Below, piece after piece: positions 36,106-46,702 of a DNA stretch of 64,000 nt. The notes under the pieces were generated by a model, which worked only from the letters and a program-made list of their open reading frames with translations, ran no database searches and had not been told where the DNA came from. Both the position numbers and the translations under genes were made by a program. Source of the stretch: Bacillus spizizenii TU-B-10 (GTDB lineage: Bacteria > Bacillota > Bacilli > Bacillales > Bacillaceae); the NCBI RefSeq assembly GCF_000227465.1, contig NC_016047.1, positions 1,069,001-1,133,000 of the forward strand, read 5' to 3'. Each line of letters opens with the position of its first letter. The stretch's first letter is position 1.

Positions 36106-36698
36106 AAAAGGTTATTCCACTCGTCATCATTGCGGTCGGTCTTTTGATCACAGGCTATGGGGGCCTTAAATTGATCGATACGAATATGAAGACCGAACAG
36201 ACATTAAAAGAAGCAAAACTGGCGGCTGAAAAGCCGCAGGAAGGCTCGGGCACAAAACAAAGCGCAGGTCATGCAGAGAACAAAGCATCATTTAAGCCTG
36301 AGACCGGCCAAGCGAGCGGCATTTTAGAAATACCTAAAATCAACGCGGAGCTTCCGATCGTGGAGGGCACCGATGCAGATGATTTAGAAAAAGGTGTCGG
36401 GCATTACAAGGACAGCTATTATCCTGATGAAAATGGGCAAATTGTGCTGTCGGGACATCGGGATACCGTTTTTCGCCGGACGGGAGAGCTGGAAAAGGGG
36501 GATCTGCTTCGTATACTCCTGTCATATGGAGATTTCACATATGAAATTGTGAAAACAAAAATTGTCGATAAAGATGACACATCCATTATTACGCTCCAGC
36601 ATGAAAAGGAAGAGCTCATTCTGACGACCTGCTATCCGTTTTCATATGTCGGAAACGCCCCGAAGCGTTATATTATATACGGAAAACGAGTCACTTAA
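36102..36698 (+). CDS. yhcS: Sortase YhcS (class D-like)
   Basis: 198 residues: N-terminal membrane anchor, a short linker and the sortase barrel. Catalytic His is in LSGHRDTVF, Cys in LTTCYPFSY and Arg in APKRYIIYG. It should cleave the LPDTS-type signal of the adjacent YhcR and attach it to peptidoglycan. GTG 36102 overlaps the yhcR stop by four bases, so substrate and enzyme are coupled. AAAGGAGCG lies upstream. It is full length for the B. subtilis enzyme. Confidence 0.95.
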   Translation: MKKVIPLVIIAVGLLITGYGGLKLIDTNMKTEQTLKEAKLAAEKPQEGSGTKQSAGHAENKASFKPETGQASGILEIPKINAELPIVEGTDADDLEKGVGHYKDSYYPDENGQIVLSGHRDTVFRRTGELEKGDLLRILLSYGDFTYEIVKTKIVDKDDTSIITLQHEKEELILTTCYPFSYVGNAPKRYIIYGKRVT

Positions 36699-36727
36699 AA
36701 AGCCGCAGTCAAGTCCTGCGGCTTTTC
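36697..36727. terminator. Bidirectional terminator between yhcS and yhcT
   Basis: AAAAAGCCGCAG and CTGCGGCTTTT form a stem with T runs on both strands. Confidence 0.85.
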
Positions 36728-36728
36728 T

Positions 36729-37637
36729 TCATGAAAAATATGTGTCGCAAAGGTTTTCTATATCAGCTGGGAAAGGCGCTTCGGCAACAATCTGCTCGCC
36801 GGTTATCGGGTGAACGGCTTGTACCTTTTTGGCGTGGAGCGCCTGTCTGTTTAGCAGCTTGCTCCCGCCTCCATAAAGCGAGTCTCCTGTCAGCGGATGG
36901 CCGATGCTCGCCATATGAACACGAATTTGGTGTGTTCTTCCTGTTTCCAGCTCTAATTCCACGAGCGTCAGTCGCTCTTTCGCATTGCTGGCAATCACCT
37001 TGAAATGCGTGACGGCTGTTTGTCCGCCTGGTGAAACCCGGCGTCTTGTCGGATGTGATCTGTCTCTGCCAATCGGTGAATCAATTGTACCTTTTTTTGA
37101 CTTTAGCTGTCCTTCAGCGATGGCGGTATACGTTCGTTTTAGCGTCTTTTTCTCTAACTGCTGATCCAGGATGGCGTGTGCCAAACGATGCTTGGCAAAA
37201 ACGATTGCGCCAGATGTATCCTGATCAAGACGATGGACGTGGCGCACCTTGCATATTTCCCCATTCACCTGATAATGGTATGCGATCAAATTAGCCAGTG
37301 TGCCGGTTTGGCCATCCTCATTCGGATGGGTCGCTATGCCTGCAGGTTTATTGACGATAAGCATATGATTGTCCTCAAATAAAATATCAAGCTCTCCATA
37401 CTCTGGTATGACGGAGGATTCTTCACTTTCCTGAAGATTAATGAACACACGGTCTCCTTTTTTGACGATAACATTATTTATGACGGATTCGTGATTGACC
37501 TTTACCCGATGATGGGACATCCAGTCTTGAATCACGGGTTTAGAGGCTTTAAGCGCTGTTTTCAGTACAGAAAACAGCCATTGGCCATCTTGTTTTTCAT
37601 TGATGAGGAGCTCAAGCCCTCTGCCTTTTTGTTTCAT
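36729..37637 (-). CDS. yhcT: RluD-family pseudouridine synthase YhcT
   Basis: 302 residues of the RluA/RluD family, which isomerises uridines in rRNA or tRNA. The catalytic Asp lies in HRLDQDTSG, and the later motif ETGRTHQIRVH is also typical. The N-terminal 80 residues form an S4-like RNA-binding domain (VKVNHESVINNVIVKKGDRV). AAAAGGAGCC precedes the ATG. It is one of several such paralogues in Bacillus, and its target position cannot be read from sequence. Transcribed alone. Confidence 0.9.
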   Translation of the reverse strand: MKQKGRGLELLINEKQDGQWLFSVLKTALKASKPVIQDWMSHHRVKVNHESVINNVIVKKGDRVFINLQESEESSVIPEYGELDILFEDNHMLIVNKPAGIATHPNEDGQTGTLANLIAYHYQVNGEICKVRHVHRLDQDTSGAIVFAKHRLAHAILDQQLEKKTLKRTYTAIAEGQLKSKKGTIDSPIGRDRSHPTRRRVSPGGQTAVTHFKVIASNAKERLTLVELELETGRTHQIRVHMASIGHPLTGDSLYGGGSKLLNRQALHAKKVQAVHPITGEQIVAEAPFPADIENLCDTYFS

Positions 37638-37768
37638 GTTAAATGGCTCCTTTTCGATGCGGAAGGCTGCTGTTTCTCATAGGAAACACTTACCTTAGCT
37701 TTCGTGTTTTTTTCTGTGCTATTCTTGATTAAGACTTAGGATATTCGATGGCAAGAAAGGTGATTGAC

Positions 37769-38143
37769 GTGAGAATTGTGAACGCAGCAACTACAGAACA
37801 GGAGAGCTTTATCAAGGAGCTGTCAATGGAGCTGATCCATGATGTATTTCCTCTTTATTTCTCCGAACTGGACATTCAGCGCTTTAAAAAGAAAGGCGTT
37901 CTGTCTTTAAATAACCATTATTACCAAGGAACATTAAAAGAAGCATTTCAAATTATGGCTTGTCTGCAAATGATACATATTATCTTGACAAAGCCTTCGC
38001 CGCACACTGATTTGAATGATCAGGCGATTTTTGAAAAAAACAGCAAGATGCTGAATGATTTTGGGATTTATTTTCCGTTTGCTTTTTCTGACTTTCAAAC
38101 GAAGACAAACAAAGCCTTCTTCGGTCACAGAAGGCTGATATAA
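37769..38143 (+). CDS. yhcU: Conserved protein of unknown function YhcU
   Basis: 124 residues, no signal peptide or membrane helix; mixed helical, with RRFKKKG-like basic and hydrophobic segments and no known domain. It resembles the DUF5365 type of small Bacillus proteins. GTG 37769 is chosen, since AAGAAAGGTG lies 6-10 bases upstream; ATG 37748 would add seven residues. A strong terminator follows. A function cannot be given. Confidence 0.75.
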   Translation: MRIVNAATTEQESFIKELSMELIHDVFPLYFSELDIQRFKKKGVLSLNNHYYQGTLKEAFQIMACLQMIHIILTKPSPHTDLNDQAIFEKNSKMLNDFGIYFPFAFSDFQTKTNKAFFGHRRLI

Positions 38144-38152
38144 TCAGGCAGC

Positions 38153-38186
38153 AAGAGCTTTTCCACTTTCAGAAAAGCTCTTTTTT
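38153..38186 (+). terminator. Terminator after yhcU
   Basis: AAGAGCTTTTC and GAAAAGCTCTTTTTT form a stem around a short loop. Confidence 0.85.
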
Positions 38187-38280
38187 GTATCAGAGAAATC
38201 ATATCATAAAACCTTTCCTCTAACTCCCTTTTTAATCGGCACGTGTCTGAACATACTAATGATTGAAAGGGGTGCTGACA

Positions 38281-38703
38281 ATGAGTTCAGTAAGAAATAC
38301 AATGACAACGCAGGTGGCAACCGTTTCTCCGAATCAAACGATTCAGGAAGCGGCTTCTCTCATGAAACAGCATAACGTCGGGGTAATTCCCGTTGTAGAG
38401 CAAGGTGTTTTAAAAGGAATGCTGACTGACCGTGACATTGCATTAAGAACTACAGCTCAGGGCCGAGATGGCCAGACACCCGTTTCAGAAGTGATGTCAA
38501 CAGACCTCGTATCGGGAAATCCTAATATGAGTCTGGAAGACGCGTCGCAGCTGATGGCCCAGCACCAAATCCGCCGCCTTCCTATTGTAGATCAAAACAA
38601 TCTAGTCGGGATCGTTGCGCTTGGAGACCTGGCAGTCAATCAGATGTCGAACGAGTCTGCTGGAGAAGCGCTGACAAACATTTCTCATCAAAACATTCAT
38701 TAA
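38281..38703 (+). CDS. yhcV: CBS-domain pair protein YhcV
   Basis: 140 residues consisting only of two CBS motifs (about 1-60 and 70-130), each with a GVIPVV or RRLPIV strand and a DRDIA or GDLAV segment. Such Bateman modules bind adenine nucleotides and act as regulatory subunits. ATG 38281 follows GAAAGGGGTG; TTG 38263 is too far up. CATACTA at 38252-38258 looks like a SigG -10 but lacks a clear -35. The partner protein is unknown. Confidence 0.88.
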   Translation: MSSVRNTMTTQVATVSPNQTIQEAASLMKQHNVGVIPVVEQGVLKGMLTDRDIALRTTAQGRDGQTPVSEVMSTDLVSGNPNMSLEDASQLMAQHQIRRLPIVDQNNLVGIVALGDLAVNQMSNESAGEALTNISHQNIH

Positions 38704-38738
38704 TAAGAAAGAGCTTGCGGTGTGCAGGCTCTTTCTTC
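38704..38738 (+). terminator. Terminator after yhcV
   Basis: AAGAAAGAGC and GCTCTTTCTT form a stem. The T run is poor, so it may be leaky. Confidence 0.65.
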
Positions 38739-38828
38739 ACATAAACCTTACTTTTTGAAAGCAGACATGTTTCGGGGTATAGTGAGTGTATACATATGTC
38801 TCAATTTGGACTAAAGGAGTTGTACGCA

Positions 38829-39491
38829 GTGATTAAAGCGTTAATTTTTGATTTTGACGGACTTATTCTTGATACAGAAACACACGAATATGAAGTCCTT
38901 CAGGAAATATTTGAGGAACACGGCTCAGTCCTTCCGTTATCCGTCTGGGGAAAGGTCATTGGAACAGCCGCGGGATTTCGGCCGTTTGAATATTTAGAAG
39001 AGCAGATCGGCAAAAAGCTGAACCATGAAGAGCTGACAACATTGCGAAGAGAACGGTTTGCGAAACGCATGGAAACAGAAAAAGCAAGACCGGGTGTCGA
39101 GGCGTATCTGAATGCGGCAAAGGATTTAGGCTTAAAAGTAGGCCTTGCCTCCAGCTCTGATTATAAATGGGTATCGGGCCATTTGAAGCAAATCGGCCTG
39201 TTTGATGATTTTGAGGTCATTCAAACGGCGGATGATGTGGAAGAGGTGAAGCCGAATCCTGAACTATATTTATTGGCCGCAAACAATCTTGGCGTATCAC
39301 CATCAGAATGTCTCGCGTTTGAGGATTCTGTCAATGGTTCGATTGCTGCGAAAAGAGCGGGGATGAAGTGTGTCATCGTCCCGAATAAAGTAACAAGCAC
39401 CTTGATGTTTGAAGATTATGATCACAGGCTTGAATCAATGGCGGAGATGGAACTCGCCCTATTGCTTGATCATCTGAATAAACAACAATAG
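38829..39491 (+). CDS. yhcW: HAD-family phosphatase YhcW
   Basis: 220 residues of the HAD superfamily, beta-phosphoglucomutase-like subgroup. Motif I is FDFDGLILDT (nucleophile and acid Asp), motif II ASSS, motif III KPNPELYL and motif IV AFEDSVNGS. A helical cap lies between residues 15 and 80. GTG 38829 follows AAAGGAG at 10-12 bases. It is upstream of yhcX by 15 bases, so they are probably cotranscribed. It should dephosphorylate a small metabolite, but I cannot name it. Confidence 0.88.
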   Translation: MIKALIFDFDGLILDTETHEYEVLQEIFEEHGSVLPLSVWGKVIGTAAGFRPFEYLEEQIGKKLNHEELTTLRRERFAKRMETEKARPGVEAYLNAAKDLGLKVGLASSSDYKWVSGHLKQIGLFDDFEVIQTADDVEEVKPNPELYLLAANNLGVSPSECLAFEDSVNGSIAAKRAGMKCVIVPNKVTSTLMFEDYDHRLESMAEMELALLLDHLNKQQ

Positions 39492-39506
39492 AAAGGAGCG
39501 AGTAGA

Positions 39507-41048
39507 TTGTCTGAGAAATTAGATTTGACCCGTTTTGAAAAGAAAATGGTCATTCGCAATATCGAAGAGCAAGACATCGACAAGATTATCGATCTTCAAA
39601 AGGACTGCTTTCCGGGAATGGAGCCTTGGAAGCGGGAGCATTTAATCAGCCATCTGGAACATTTTCCCGAAGGACAGTTTTGTGCAGAATTCGAAGGTGA
39701 AATTATCGGTTCGTGCTCAAGTCTCCTGATTAATTTTGATGAATATGATGACCGCCATACGTGGCAGGACATTACAGATGATGGTTATATCACCAACCAT
39801 AATCCGGACGGCTTGAATATGTACGGAATTGAGGTCATGGTGCATCCGAAATACAGACGAATGAAGATCGGCCAACGTTTGTACGAGGCGAGAAAGGACT
39901 TGGCCAGACGCTTAAATCTGAAAAGCATTATCATAGGCGGACGGATCCCGAACTATCATAAATATGCAGAAGAAATGACGGCGAGAGAGTATGTTGAACA
40001 GGTGACTCGCCACCAAATTTACGATCCGGTCCTATCTTTTCAGCTGATGAACGGCTTTACCCTTATGCGAATTAATCCGAACTATCTCCCGGATGATACA
40101 GCTTCGATCAAGTATGCGACGCTGATGGAATGGAACAATGTCGATTATCTTCCGCAGCAGACAAAACGTTATTATAAATCGGCGTTCCCTGTGAGAATCT
40201 GTGTGATCCAATATGAAATGAAGAAAATTTATTCCTTTGAGGAATTTGCGAATCAAGTAGAATACTATGTCGATGTCGCTTCTGACGCGAGATCTGATTT
40301 TGCGGTGTTCCCGGAAATTTTCACAACCCAGCTCATGTCTTTCCTTGAGGAACGGTCACCGAGCTTGGCGGTACAGAGAATTACCGAGTATACGGAAGAT
40401 TACATCAGCCTATTTACTGATTTGGCTGTGAAGTACAACGTCAACATTATAGGCGGATCTCATTTCGTTGAAGAGGAAGGCAAGATTTATAATATCGCTT
40501 ACCTGTTCAGACGGGACGGAACGATCGAGAAGCAATATAAACTCCATATTACGCCGAATGAACGCAAATGGTGGGGGATCAGCGCAGGAGACCAAGTTCG
40601 CGTGTTTGATACGGACTGCGGAAAAATCGCGATCCAGATCTGTTATGACATTGAATTTCCTGAGCTTGCCCGGATTGCGGCTGATAAAGGGGCCAAAATC
40701 ATCTTTACGCCATTTTGTACAGAAGACCGTCAAGGCTATTTGCGTGTCAGATACTGTTCGCAGGCTAGAGCGGTTGAAAATCAAATTTATACGGTTATCT
40801 CTGGAACGGTTGGAAACCTTCCGCAAACGGAAAACATGGATATCCAATACGCCCAGTCAGGCATCTTTGCCCCGTCTGATTTTGAATTCGCCCGAGACGG
40901 CATTGTCGGCGAAACAAACCCGAATATTGAAATGGTCGTCATCGGCGATGTTGACCTGGAAATTCTCAGAAGACAGCGCCAAAACGGTACAGTGCGCCAG
41001 TTAAAAGACAGACGGCGTGATGTTTATCATATTCAATATAAAAAATAA
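39507..41048 (+). CDS. yhcX: GNAT-nitrilase fusion YhcX
   Basis: 513 residues with two domains. Residues about 14-200 form a GNAT-type acyltransferase (HPKYRRMKIGQRLYE is the acetyl-CoA loop). Residues about 225-500 form a carbon-nitrogen hydrolase with the Glu-Lys-Cys triad: FPEIFT, YKLHITPNE and IQICYDIEFPE. Fusion suggests sequential acylation and amide hydrolysis or transfer on a single, unknown substrate. TTG 39507 follows AAAGGAGCGAG. It ends with a strong terminator. Confidence 0.9.
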   Translation: MSEKLDLTRFEKKMVIRNIEEQDIDKIIDLQKDCFPGMEPWKREHLISHLEHFPEGQFCAEFEGEIIGSCSSLLINFDEYDDRHTWQDITDDGYITNHNPDGLNMYGIEVMVHPKYRRMKIGQRLYEARKDLARRLNLKSIIIGGRIPNYHKYAEEMTAREYVEQVTRHQIYDPVLSFQLMNGFTLMRINPNYLPDDTASIKYATLMEWNNVDYLPQQTKRYYKSAFPVRICVIQYEMKKIYSFEEFANQVEYYVDVASDARSDFAVFPEIFTTQLMSFLEERSPSLAVQRITEYTEDYISLFTDLAVKYNVNIIGGSHFVEEEGKIYNIAYLFRRDGTIEKQYKLHITPNERKWWGISAGDQVRVFDTDCGKIAIQICYDIEFPELARIAADKGAKIIFTPFCTEDRQGYLRVRYCSQARAVENQIYTVISGTVGNLPQTENMDIQYAQSGIFAPSDFEFARDGIVGETNPNIEMVVIGDVDLEILRRQRQNGTVRQLKDRRRDVYHIQYKK

Positions 41049-41053
41049 TCCCG

Positions 41054-41082
41054 AAACCCGCCTGAAAATGGCGGGTTTTTTT
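41054..41082 (+). terminator. Terminator after yhcX
   Basis: AAACCCGCC and GGCGGGTTTTTTT form a stem with a T run. Confidence 0.88.
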
Positions 41083-41159
41083 ATTAAAAACGGAATTGAA
41101 ACGATTACGCGCTTTCTTTAAAATAAAAGTAAATTGTATATCGGAAAAGAAGGTGCCTT

Positions 41160-42074
41160 ATGGAGTTTCTGCTTGTTTTAGTTCCTGTTTTCGGAATTTT
41201 CGCAATTGGTTATATCGGACAGAAAACGCTCGGCTTTGATATTCAAACGCTGTCCAAAATGTCCTTATACTTAATGTCTCCTTTTCTGGCATTTGATACG
41301 TTCTATACTAACAAGCTGACGATGGATTATGTCTATCTCTCTATTTTTGTGCTGGGGCTTTGCCTGGTTCTTGTTCTATTTGTCTACTTTTTATCTTTTT
41401 TTCATAAGTATCCGAACCAAGATCGCTGTGCCATGATCCTGTCATCCGCTTTTATGAATAACGGCAATTACGGAACGCCTGTTGTCCTGCTGGTGTTTGG
41501 GACAGCCGGCCTGGACACGGCCGTTGTGTTAATGGTGTTGCAGCAGTTAATCATGAGCACGATCGGCTTGTATTATGCGGCAAAAGGAGGTTCGGAGGAA
41601 GGCGGATTTAAAATGGTCATGACCCGGGTTATCCGTATGCCTGTTGCGTACGGGGCACTTTTAGGCGCAATTCTTCAGCTTATGCATATTTCAATTCCTA
41701 AAGAGTTAATGACAGGAATTGAGCTGGTCGGAAATGCAGCCATTCCTACGATTATGATCATTCTAGGCATGCAGCTTGCATTGATTTCTTTTAAGCATAT
41801 TGAATACAGAAAAATTTCTTATTCATTGCTTTTGAAGCTGATGGTATCTCCGGTGATTGCGCTAGGCTTCACATTGATATTGCCGGTGGATGACATGACA
41901 AAACAAATCATGATTGTCGTCGCCGCCATGCCGACAGCTGCTAACACGACTTTAATGGCTGTCCAGTTTAATACAAGGCCGGAAGTCGTTTCGAGCGCAA
42001 CCTTTATCAGCACGATGCTGAGTATTGTCACTTTGCCTGTTCTGCTTTGGATGCTGCATCCCCTTTCTTCTTGA
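41160..42074 (+). CDS. AEC-family (auxin efflux carrier-type) transporter
   Basis: 304 residues with about ten membrane helices and the AEC family's layout of two five-helix halves. Recognisable are YLMSPFLAFDTFY, SSAFMNNGNYGTPV near the first crossover and PTAANTTLMAVQF near the second. Bacterial members carry malate, malonate or other organic acids, or hydrophobic solutes; which one is unknown. GAAAAGAAGG precedes the ATG. Base composition looks like its neighbours. As I recall strain 168, no gene lies here between yhcX and yhxA, so it is a strain-variable gene, gained here or lost in 168. Confidence 0.85.
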   Translation: MEFLLVLVPVFGIFAIGYIGQKTLGFDIQTLSKMSLYLMSPFLAFDTFYTNKLTMDYVYLSIFVLGLCLVLVLFVYFLSFFHKYPNQDRCAMILSSAFMNNGNYGTPVVLLVFGTAGLDTAVVLMVLQQLIMSTIGLYYAAKGGSEEGGFKMVMTRVIRMPVAYGALLGAILQLMHISIPKELMTGIELVGNAAIPTIMIILGMQLALISFKHIEYRKISYSLLLKLMVSPVIALGFTLILPVDDMTKQIMIVVAAMPTAANTTLMAVQFNTRPEVVSSATFISTMLSIVTLPVLLWMLHPLSS

Positions 42075-42106
42075 GAAAGAGGATGTTTTATTATTTCCGG
42101 GGTTTA

Positions 42107-42135
42107 TTGACTCTAACTCCGTCTGGCTTTATATT
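42107..42135 (+). promoter_or_regulatory. Promoter of yhxA
   Basis: TTGACT (42107-42112), 17 bases, TATATT (42130-42135), about 100 bases upstream of the start codon. Confidence 0.6.
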
Positions 42136-42233
42136 GAAGGCAGGGAAATCATCACCAAGACATCACATAAGAGAAGGTCTGTTTCAATTGAATTGGCACT
42201 TTAGTGAACGCTAATGAAATGGAGATGATGGGG

Positions 42234-43571
42234 ATGGAAAACATTCAGCAAAATCAGGGATTAAAGCAAAAAGATGAGCAATTTGTGTGGCATGCCATGA
42301 AGGGAGCGCATCAAGCGGACAGCCTGATTGCCCAAAAGGCCGAAGGTGCCTGGGTGACCGATATAGATGGACGCCGCTATTTGGATGCGATGTCCGGTTT
42401 GTGGTGTGTCAATATTGGTTACGGGAGAAAGGAGCTTGCGGAGGCTGCCTATGAGCAATTAAAGGAGCTGCCTTACTACCCGCTAACGCAAAGTCACGCA
42501 CCGGCGATTCAACTGGCGGAAAAGCTGAATGAATGGCTTGGCGGCGATTATGTCATCTTTTTTTCCAACAGCGGATCGGAAGCAAACGAAACTGCTTTTA
42601 AAATCGCCCGCCAGTACCATCTGCAAAACGGCGACCACAGCCGTTATAAATTCATCTCAAGATACAGAGCATATCACGGCAACACATTGGGAGCGCTCTC
42701 AGCTACCGGCCAGGCGCAGCGAAAATATAAATATGAGCCTTTAAGCCAGGGGTTTCTGCATGCAGCTCCTCCAGATGTATACCGGAATCCTGAGGATGCC
42801 GACACGCTAGAAAGCGCAAATGAAATTGACCGCATCATGACATGGGAATTAAGCGAAACGATTGCCGGGGTCATCATGGAACCCATCATTACTGGCGGAG
42901 GCATCTTAATGCCGCCGGACGGATATATGAAGAAGGTGGAGGACATTTGCCGCCGTCACGGAGCTCTTTTGATTTGCGATGAAGTCATCTGCGGGTTTGG
43001 ACGGACAGGCGAGCCATTCGGATTTATGCATTATGGCGTGAAGCCTGATATCATTACGATGGCAAAGGGAATCACCAGCGCGTATTTGCCATTGTCAGCG
43101 ACTGCTGTTAAACGGGACATTTTCGAAGCGTATCAAGGTGAAGCTCCCTATGACCGTTTCCGCCACGTGAACACATTCGGCGGAAGCCCGGCTGCCTGTG
43201 CATTGGCGTTGAAAAACCTGCAAATTATGGAGGACGAACAGCTGATTCAGCGATCCCGCGACCTGGGAGCAACGCTTTTAGGTGAGCTTCAAGCCCTAAG
43301 AGAACACCCGGCAGTCGGAGATGTTAGAGGAAAAGGACTGCTGATCGGAATCGAGCTCGTCAAAGATAAATTGACAAAAGAGCCGGCTGATGCCGATAAA
43401 GTAAACCAAGTGGTTGCGGCGTGCAAAGAAAAAGGGCTGATCATCGGCAAAAACGGCGATACAGTCGCCGGCTACAACAACGTCATCCAGCTCGCCCCGC
43501 CATTTTGCCTGACAGAAGAGGACCTTTCCTTTATCGTGAAAACGGTGAAAGATAGCTTTCAGACGATTTAA
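42234..43571 (+). CDS. yhxA: Class III PLP-dependent omega-aminotransferase YhxA
   Basis: 445 residues. PLP-binding motifs: NSGSEANETAFK, the Asp in ALLICDEVICGFGRTG, and the Schiff-base lysine in ITMAKGITSAYLPLS. It is of the beta-alanine/pyruvate or polyamine aminotransferase type. ATG 42234 has GGAG nine bases upstream; the frame is open to GTG 42204. It is followed by glpP 30 bases later, but no role in glycerol use is evident. The amino donor is not known. Confidence 0.88.
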   Translation: MENIQQNQGLKQKDEQFVWHAMKGAHQADSLIAQKAEGAWVTDIDGRRYLDAMSGLWCVNIGYGRKELAEAAYEQLKELPYYPLTQSHAPAIQLAEKLNEWLGGDYVIFFSNSGSEANETAFKIARQYHLQNGDHSRYKFISRYRAYHGNTLGALSATGQAQRKYKYEPLSQGFLHAAPPDVYRNPEDADTLESANEIDRIMTWELSETIAGVIMEPIITGGGILMPPDGYMKKVEDICRRHGALLICDEVICGFGRTGEPFGFMHYGVKPDIITMAKGITSAYLPLSATAVKRDIFEAYQGEAPYDRFRHVNTFGGSPAACALALKNLQIMEDEQLIQRSRDLGATLLGELQALREHPAVGDVRGKGLLIGIELVKDKLTKEPADADKVNQVVAACKEKGLIIGKNGDTVAGYNNVIQLAPPFCLTEEDLSFIVKTVKDSFQTI

Positions 43572-43601
43572 TATAAAAGTGATTTGTTAAAGGAGCACAC
43601 A

Positions 43602-44174
43602 ATGAGTTTTCACAACCAGCCCATTTTACCGGCTATTCGCAATATGAAGCAATTTGATGAGTTTTTGAACAGTTCATTTTCCTACGGTGTTATTCTTGAT
43701 ATTCATCTCGGCCAGCTGAAGGGCGTGATCAGAGAGGCACAAAAGCATGGAAAGAACATGATGGTGCACGTCGATCTCATTCAAGGGATCAAGCATGACG
43801 AGTACGGAGCGGAGTTTATTTGCCAGGACATCAAGCCCGCCGGGATTATTTCCACAAGATCGAACGTGATTGCCAAAGCGAAGCAGAAGAAAATTTATGC
43901 CATTCAGCGCCTATTTCTGCTTGATACAAGCGCGATGGAGAAAAGCATGGAGTTTGTCGGCAAGCATAAGCCAGACTTCATTGAAGTGCTGCCAGGCATC
44001 GTTCCGTCACTCATTCAAGAAATTAAAGAGAAAACGGGGATTCCCATCTTTGCTGGCGGTTTCATCCGTACGGAAGAGGATGTAGAACAGGCCTTAAAAG
44101 CGGGGGCTGTTGCTGTTACAACATCAAATACTAAATTATGGAAGAAATATGAAAACTTTTTGAACGGAAAATGA
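43602..44174 (+). CDS. glpP: Glycerol-3-phosphate-responsive antiterminator GlpP
   Basis: 190 residues, TIM-barrel-like fold. With glycerol-3-phosphate bound it allows read-through of the leaders of glpFK and glpD and stabilises those mRNAs. Segments such as [15 protein letters not shown] and [12 protein letters not shown] are typical. ATG 43602 lies behind AAAGGAG. It immediately precedes the glpF promoter, and its own targets, two matching leader hairpins, are 44241-44304 and 46744-46798. Confidence 0.95.
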   Translation: MSFHNQPILPAIRNMKQFDEFLNSSFSYGVILDIHLGQLKGVIREAQKHGKNMMVHVDLIQGIKHDEYGAEFICQDIKPAGIISTRSNVIAKAKQKKIYAIQRLFLLDTSAMEKSMEFVGKHKPDFIEVLPGIVPSLIQEIKEKTGIPIFAGGFIRTEEDVEQALKAGAVAVTTSNTKLWKKYENFLNGK

Positions 44175-44203
44175 TTGACACCGCTTTCATCCACTGATAC
44201 AAT
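44175..44203 (+). promoter_or_regulatory. glpFK promoter with overlapping cre site
   Basis: TTGACA (44175-44180), 17 bases, TACAAT (44198-44203). TGACACCGCTTTCA at 44176-44189 matches the cre consensus (TGWnAnCGnTnnCA) at every defined base and covers the -35, so CcpA should repress glpFK when glucose is present. Confidence 0.85.
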
Positions 44204-44240
44204 TGCACTAGGTTAATACATTGTGATGGAGAACTCGGAG

Positions 44241-44304
44241 ACCACAGCAGCTCTTTACGGTAAATGTTTATGCACCCGTAAAGCGGTTTGTTGTGGTTTT
44301 TTAT
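44241..44304 (+). promoter_or_regulatory. GlpP-responsive terminator in the glpF leader
   Basis: ACCACAGCAGCTCTTTACGG pairs with CCGTAAAG...TTGTGGT over a long stem, then a run of Ts. The preceding GGAGACCACAGCA is shared with the glpD leader and probably contains the GlpP recognition element. Confidence 0.88.
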
Positions 44305-44355
44305 TCTCTTCTTCTCTATCATACTTCTTAATCGTGACTTTAGGAGGAATGTGCT

Positions 44356-45180
44356 ATGACAGCATTTTGGGGAGAAGTCATCGGTACGATGCTGCTTATC
44401 ATTTTTGGGGCAGGTGTTTGTGCAGGTGTCAATTTAAAGAAATCGCTTTCATTCCAGTCTGGCTGGATTGTTGTTGTATTTGGGTGGGGATTGGGTGTTG
44501 CCATGGGCGCTTATGCAGTTGGCGGCATCAGCGGAGCCCATTTGAATCCGGCGCTAACGATAGCGCTTGCATTTGTGGGAGATTTTCCATGGAAAGAGGT
44601 TCCGGTTTATATTGCGGCGCAAATGATCGGAGCGATCATCGGTGCGGTGATTATTTATCTGCATTACCTGCCGCATTGGAAGTCAACGGATGATCCTGCT
44701 GCCAAGCTGGGTGTTTTCTCAACAGGTCCCAGCATTCCGCATACATTTGCAAACGTTTTAAGTGAAGTCATTGGGACATTTGTCCTTGTGCTTGGAATCT
44801 TGGCCATTGGGGCAAATCAATTTACAGAAGGGCTTAATCCTTTAATCGTCGGTTTCCTCATTGTAGCGATCGGTATTTCTCTAGGAGGCACCACCGGCTA
44901 TGCGATTAATCCTGCCCGCGACTTAGGTCCGCGGATTGCACACGCTTTTCTTCCGATTCCGGGCAAGGGATCATCAAACTGGAAATACGCATGGGTTCCG
45001 GTAGTCGGCCCGATCTTGGGCGGATCATTCGGCGGCGTATTTTACAACGCTGCATTTAAGGGGCACATCACAAGCAGCTTCTGGATTGTAAGCGTTATAT
45101 TGGTTGTGGTATTGTTAGGGCTATATATCTATACGAAATCACATTCTGCTAAAACATTATCAAATTCAAAATATATTTAA
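44356..45180 (+). CDS. glpF: Glycerol facilitator GlpF
   Basis: 274 residues, a six-helix aquaglyceroporin with two NPA-type motifs: SGAHLNPALT in the first half and INPARDLG in the second. It passes glycerol into the cell by facilitated diffusion. AGGAGG lies before the ATG. It is followed 18 bases later by glpK in the same operon, and expression requires GlpP with glycerol-3-phosphate. Confidence 0.97.
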   Translation: MTAFWGEVIGTMLLIIFGAGVCAGVNLKKSLSFQSGWIVVVFGWGLGVAMGAYAVGGISGAHLNPALTIALAFVGDFPWKEVPVYIAAQMIGAIIGAVIIYLHYLPHWKSTDDPAAKLGVFSTGPSIPHTFANVLSEVIGTFVLVLGILAIGANQFTEGLNPLIVGFLIVAIGISLGGTTGYAINPARDLGPRIAHAFLPIPGKGSSNWKYAWVPVVGPILGGSFGGVFYNAAFKGHITSSFWIVSVILVVVLLGLYIYTKSHSAKTLSNSKYI

Positions 45181-46689
<1,509 letters not shown>

Positions 46690-46702
46690 AATCATACTAT
46701 GA

